From Cyclobacterium lianum (GTDB lineage: Bacteria > Bacteroidota > Bacteroidia > Cytophagales > Cyclobacteriaceae): a stretch of 64,000 nucleotides of DNA. Shown in pieces: positions 61,088 through 64,000 of this stretch. The stretch is taken from assembly GCF_900143075.1 (NCBI RefSeq), contig NZ_FRCY01000002.1, forward strand, positions 62,001 through 126,000, read 5' to 3'. The translations under genes were made by a program, and so were the position numbers. The notes below the pieces were generated by a model, which was given only the letters and a program-made list of their open reading frames with translations, did not search any database and was not told the DNA's origin. Position 1 is the first letter of the stretch. Each line of letters begins with the position of its first letter.

Positions 61088-62695
61088 ATGACCTCAATCA
61101 GATTAATTTTATGTAGTTTTTTGCTGATCACTGCTGCTATACGGCTACAAGCTCAGGAGGAAAACAGCCGCTTGGAAATCCTGCAGGCAGAAGAGTTACT
61201 TGGGGCAAACGGATTTGAACGGCTCCTGCACGATGTGATCATGGAACATCAAAATTCCCTTATTTACTGTGATTCAGCCCATTTTTACAGCCAGGACAAC
61301 CTGGCCAAGCTTTTTGGCCAGGTGCGTATTGAAGATCAGGACGATCCCATTACAGTAACAAGTCTGTACGCAGAATACGATGGCAACAGCCAAATGGCCC
61401 GGCTCCGGAACAATGTGGTTTTGGTCAATGAAGGTACCACGCTGTATACCGACTACCTGGATTACGACCGCGGCTCGGGCGTCGCCAATTACTTCAATAC
61501 CGGGATGGTCAAGGACAGCACTAATACCCTGACCAGTGAAAATGGCGTCTATGAGACGCAGATCAAAAAGATTACTTTTACCGAGGATGTGAGCCTGGTT
61601 AATCCGGACTATACCATGAAATCGAATACGCTTTATTATTTTACCGATTCAAAAATTGCAGAGACAGAAAAGTTAACGAATATTTTATCCAAGGATGGCA
61701 CCCGGCTCAATGCCCAAAGGGGCAGCTTTTATGATACCGAAAACAAGATTTTCAGGTTCTTTGACGGGGACGTAGCTACGGAAAACAGCCATATTTTTGG
61801 CGAAATACTGTACTACGATGAAAAAGCCCAATATTATGAGGCCAGGGGAGATGTGAGTATTTATAACAGGGAAAGAAATGTCGAAGTATTTGGTGAGGAA
61901 GGGAAATACTGGGAAAACAACCAATATTCCAAAGTATATGGCAATGCCCTGACCCAAAAATATTTCGAAGCAGATACGCTATTCATGATCGCCGATACGC
62001 TCATCTCACAAGATGGCGATATGCCTGAAGAAAAATTCCTGCTTGCATACCCCGATATGCGCCTGCTAAAATCTGATCTGGCAGGAAGGGCGGACTCCAT
62101 GGCTTACCGCTATGCCGACTCCACTGTTTATCTCTACTCCGACCCTGTCTTATGGAATAACAAGAGCCAGATCACTGCGGACAGTATTCGATTCCTCATA
62201 GCGAATGAAGAAATAGACCGTGCGCTGCTCATCGACAATGCCTTTGCCATCACCAGGGATACCGTAGGCAATTTCAATCAAATCAAAGGGCGAAAAATGA
62301 CAGGCTACTTCATACAGGGAGAGATGGATAAACTGGACGTAGAAGGCAACGGCGAGTCTTTGTATTTTGCACTGGAAAATGACACCACCTTCAAGGGCCT
62401 GAATCAACTGCTTTGCGGAAGAATTATCATGCAGTTTCAGGAAGGAGCGGTCAGAAAGATAAGTCACTCCATCAAGCCGGAGGCAGCTTTTGTCCCGCCT
62501 CATCTGATCGAAGAAGATCAAAAACGACTAAAGGGATTTACCTGGAGGGAGGAGGAACGCCCCGACAGGATGCTGGTCAATGACTGGAGAATGCCTGCTG
62601 TGCGGAATAAAAACCGGTACAGTCTGTTTGACGAACCCGATGTGAGCCTTCCCTTACCCGAGGATGACGAAATACAAAAACTTATAGATAATTAA
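61088..62695 (+). CDS. OstA/LptA-like lipopolysaccharide transport protein
   Basis: A 535-residue exported protein with a signal peptide (1-24, ending RLQAQ). The body is a repetitive beta-jellyroll of OstA/LptA type: NSLIYCDSAHFYSQDNLAKLFGQVRIED, YADYDGNSQMARLRNNVVL-like strands (LYAEYDGNSQMARLRNNVVL), TSENGVYETQIKKITFTEDV, and MTGYFIQGEMDKLDVEGNGES near the C terminus. In Proteobacteria LptA bridges LPS across the periplasm; Bacteroidota have these longer proteins. The C-terminal ~80 residues are proline- and charge-rich. The ATG at 61088 is preferred for the signal peptide. Confidence 0.85.
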   Translation: MTSIRLILCSFLLITAAIRLQAQEENSRLEILQAEELLGANGFERLLHDVIMEHQNSLIYCDSAHFYSQDNLAKLFGQVRIEDQDDPITVTSLYAEYDGNSQMARLRNNVVLVNEGTTLYTDYLDYDRGSGVANYFNTGMVKDSTNTLTSENGVYETQIKKITFTEDVSLVNPDYTMKSNTLYYFTDSKIAETEKLTNILSKDGTRLNAQRGSFYDTENKIFRFFDGDVATENSHIFGEILYYDEKAQYYEARGDVSIYNRERNVEVFGEEGKYWENNQYSKVYGNALTQKYFEADTLFMIADTLISQDGDMPEEKFLLAYPDMRLLKSDLAGRADSMAYRYADSTVYLYSDPVLWNNKSQITADSIRFLIANEEIDRALLIDNAFAITRDTVGNFNQIKGRKMTGYFIQGEMDKLDVEGNGESLYFALENDTTFKGLNQLLCGRIIMQFQEGAVRKISHSIKPEAAFVPPHLIEEDQKRLKGFTWREEERPDRMLVNDWRMPAVRNKNRYSLFDEPDVSLPLPEDDEIQKLIDN

Positions 62696-62897
62696 TACAA
62701 AATGTGGTTTAAATTACATTTTTGGGGAATTCATGAATTTTTAAAACATTATTAAACGGATGATCTGAAAAAAAATTTTATAATAGTTAACAATTTTTAA
62801 CCCGCATATTGTAAAAAAATGGAACCAATTGGCTATTTTTATACGTATATATCAGAGATCCAAAACAAAAATTGTCAGTTATCGATTTAAATTCTAC

Positions 62898-63611
62898 ATG
62901 AAAGTTTTCTTTACAATATTCATCATCCTGTTTACCGTGGCGCAGCAGCAAGTGACTGCCCGACAGGTGCGTGTATTGAATGAAAATGTAGCGTTTAACG
63001 GCAAAGTAAATACTACTCAAAGAAAGTCACTGATTCTCCAAAATGATTCGAATGAAAAGGCCACTTACTTTCTGCGATATCTTAGAGGGAATGTGGGTTC
63101 ATCCCAAAATATTCTGATTTGCCTGGGGGATGTGTGTTATGATCCAAGAGAAGATCTTTCCTCCATTCAGTTTACTCTTGACCCCGGAGAAATATTTACT
63201 GATCTGTACATTGAATTCGAGCTTGGCATAACCGCTACCAAGGGTACCTTTGATTTGCATTTCTTCAACACGTCTAACATCCGCGATGCTTTTGTAATTG
63301 AATGTGTTTACAATGTCATTGGGGATAACCCAACAGAAAACTTCAGTCATAAGGATGTGGATATCGGGAGCATCTATCCCAACCCAAGTGTGCGGACTGC
63401 ACAGCTTGACTATAAGATAAAAAACCCCAACGCGAAAGTACGGGTAGTGATCAATAGCTTCATTGGTAACCCCATTTATGATTTTAATCTGGACCCCGGT
63501 GAGGGTACCTTGCTGATTCCGGTGACAGATCTGAATCCAGGTACGTATTTTTATACACTGATTGTGGACAATAAAAATATTGTCACCAAGAAACTCTACG
63601 TTAAAAGGTAA
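62898..63611 (+). CDS. T9SS type A sorting domain-containing exported protein
   Basis: A 237-residue protein with a signal peptide (1-~22). The middle (about 25-150) is a beta-sandwich-like domain of unknown function. The C-terminal ~80 residues match the type IX secretion sorting domain: IGSIYPNPSVRTAQLDYKI, then LNPGTYFYTLIVDNKNIVTKKLYVKR as the final strands. It would cross the outer membrane by T9SS and be attached to or released from the surface. The ATG at 62898 gives the signal peptide; the earlier in-frame codon does not. Confidence 0.83.
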   Translation: MKVFFTIFIILFTVAQQQVTARQVRVLNENVAFNGKVNTTQRKSLILQNDSNEKATYFLRYLRGNVGSSQNILICLGDVCYDPREDLSSIQFTLDPGEIFTDLYIEFELGITATKGTFDLHFFNTSNIRDAFVIECVYNVIGDNPTENFSHKDVDIGSIYPNPSVRTAQLDYKIKNPNAKVRVVINSFIGNPIYDFNLDPGEGTLLIPVTDLNPGTYFYTLIVDNKNIVTKKLYVKR

Positions 63612-63637
63612 GGAGCAGCTTTTGCTTCCAAACTACC

Positions 63638-63668
63638 TTGATAACCAATTAATAATCCCTTATATTTG
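63638..63668 (+). promoter_or_regulatory. Promoter of bamD (TTG-N20-TATATTTG)
   Basis: TTG at 63638-63640 and a perfect TAnnTTTG at 63661-63668, 20 bases apart. The -7 element ends eight bases before the bamD ATG, so the transcript would be nearly leaderless. Confidence 0.6.
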
Positions 63669-63676
63669 CAGGCCCG

Positions 63677-64000
63677 ATGAGAAAAGCACAAGCATATATT
63701 ATTCTATTACTAGTAGCCTCCCTATCCTTTAGCTGCGGAGAGTTCTACAAATTGGAGAAAAGCACCAATTGGGATGAGCTCTATGAAGCTGCAAACAGCT
63801 ATTATGACGAGGGAGAATTCAACAAGGCCATCATCTTATACGACCGCGTATTGCCGGTAATTAAAGGAAGCGGCAAAGCAGAACTGGCAGAATTCAATTA
63901 CGCCTATGCGCATTTTCGAACAAAAAGGTACATTGAATCTGCGGGGTATTTCAAAACTTTTTTTGACACGTATAATCGTTCACCCCTGGCAGAAGAAGCC
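63677..64000 (+). CDS. bamD: Outer membrane assembly lipoprotein BamD (3' truncated by window)
   Basis: The first 108 codons of a lipoprotein gene running off the right edge. Lipobox LSFSC puts the lipidated Cys at residue 20, and TPR-like helices follow: WDELYEAANSYYDEGEFNKAIILYDRVL, then AELAEFNYAYAHFRTKRYIESAGYFKTFFDTY, as in BamD/YfiO. BamD works with BamA to insert beta-barrel proteins. The C-terminal TPRs are not visible. Confidence 0.87.
   Translation, partial: MRKAQAYIILLLVASLSFSCGEFYKLEKSTNWDELYEAANSYYDEGEFNKAIILYDRVLPVIKGSGKAELAEFNYAYAHFRTKRYIESAGYFKTFFDTYNRSPLAEEA

Noticed and set aside
1-64000. CRISPR array, prophage, insertion sequence or replication origin
   Set aside because: No regularly spaced repeats, transposase, integrase, phage structural genes or DnaA-box cluster were seen on either strand.

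Overview
The window is a Bacteroidota chromosome segment, most likely from the order Cytophagales. The evidence is a SusC/SusD pair, a type IX secretion (T9SS) C-terminal sorting domain, TonB-dependent receptors, many exported proteins and lipoproteins, and promoters of the Bacteroidota form (TTTG, about 18-21 bases, then TAnnTTTG) with weak Shine-Dalgarno sequences. No phage, transposase, integrase or CRISPR array was seen. One sialidase-like gene looks internally shortened, and a decayed gene remnant lies upstream of susC.

Region 1 (1-7250) holds the end of an S41 peptidase, an exported VOC protein, an M1 metallopeptidase, a BtuB-sized TonB-dependent receptor, a small tRNA unit (promoter, degenerate tRNA-like element, tRNA-Val, terminator) and an HtrA protease.

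Region 2 (7675-30452) is the accessory part and the most interesting. Fifteen minus-strand genes run from susC (26361) to a kelch-symporter fusion (7675). Fourteen junctions are at most 35 bp apart or overlap; the exception is 156 bp. In transcription order they are SusC, SusD, three sialidase-like beta-propeller proteins, an AstE/AspA-type deacylase, an SDR, a threonine-synthase-like PLP enzyme, a DHDPS/NanA-type aldolase, RraA, RidA, an M81 (MlrC) hydrolase, an SMP-30 lactonase, a Gfo/Idh/MocA dehydrogenase and the fusion transporter. A well-formed promoter precedes susC. A FadR-type GntR regulator sits upstream, divergent from susC, and beyond it a second minus-strand group (PIG-L deacetylase, SDR, FAH hydrolase). 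The set looks like a complete uptake and non-phosphorylative catabolic route for an acylated, acidic, probably amino-containing sugar or glycoconjugate. The canonical sialic-acid genes nanE, nanK, nagA and nagB are absent, so the substrate is open.

Region 3 (30569-48862) is mostly housekeeping: serS, an exported DHDPS-like protein, a cytochrome c maturation cluster (ccmB, ccmC, ccmD-like, ccmE, ccmF), a DUF2520 protein, a UbiA prenyltransferase, a GH43-like lipoprotein, purN, purH, and the rod-shape operon mreBCD-mrdA-rodA.

Region 4 (48945-53622) is a glycerol regulon: glpF, glpK and glpD on the minus strand and a divergent DeoR-type regulator. The shared intergenic region carries three GAAA motifs exactly 10 bp apart.

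Region 5 (53645-64000) has an MscS channel, a large unrecognised membrane-anchored protein, mdh, a stand-alone cyclic-nucleotide-binding protein coupled to tilS, an OstA/LptA-like protein, a T9SS-sorted protein and the start of bamD.

All assignments come from reading motifs and context by eye; no database search was possible.
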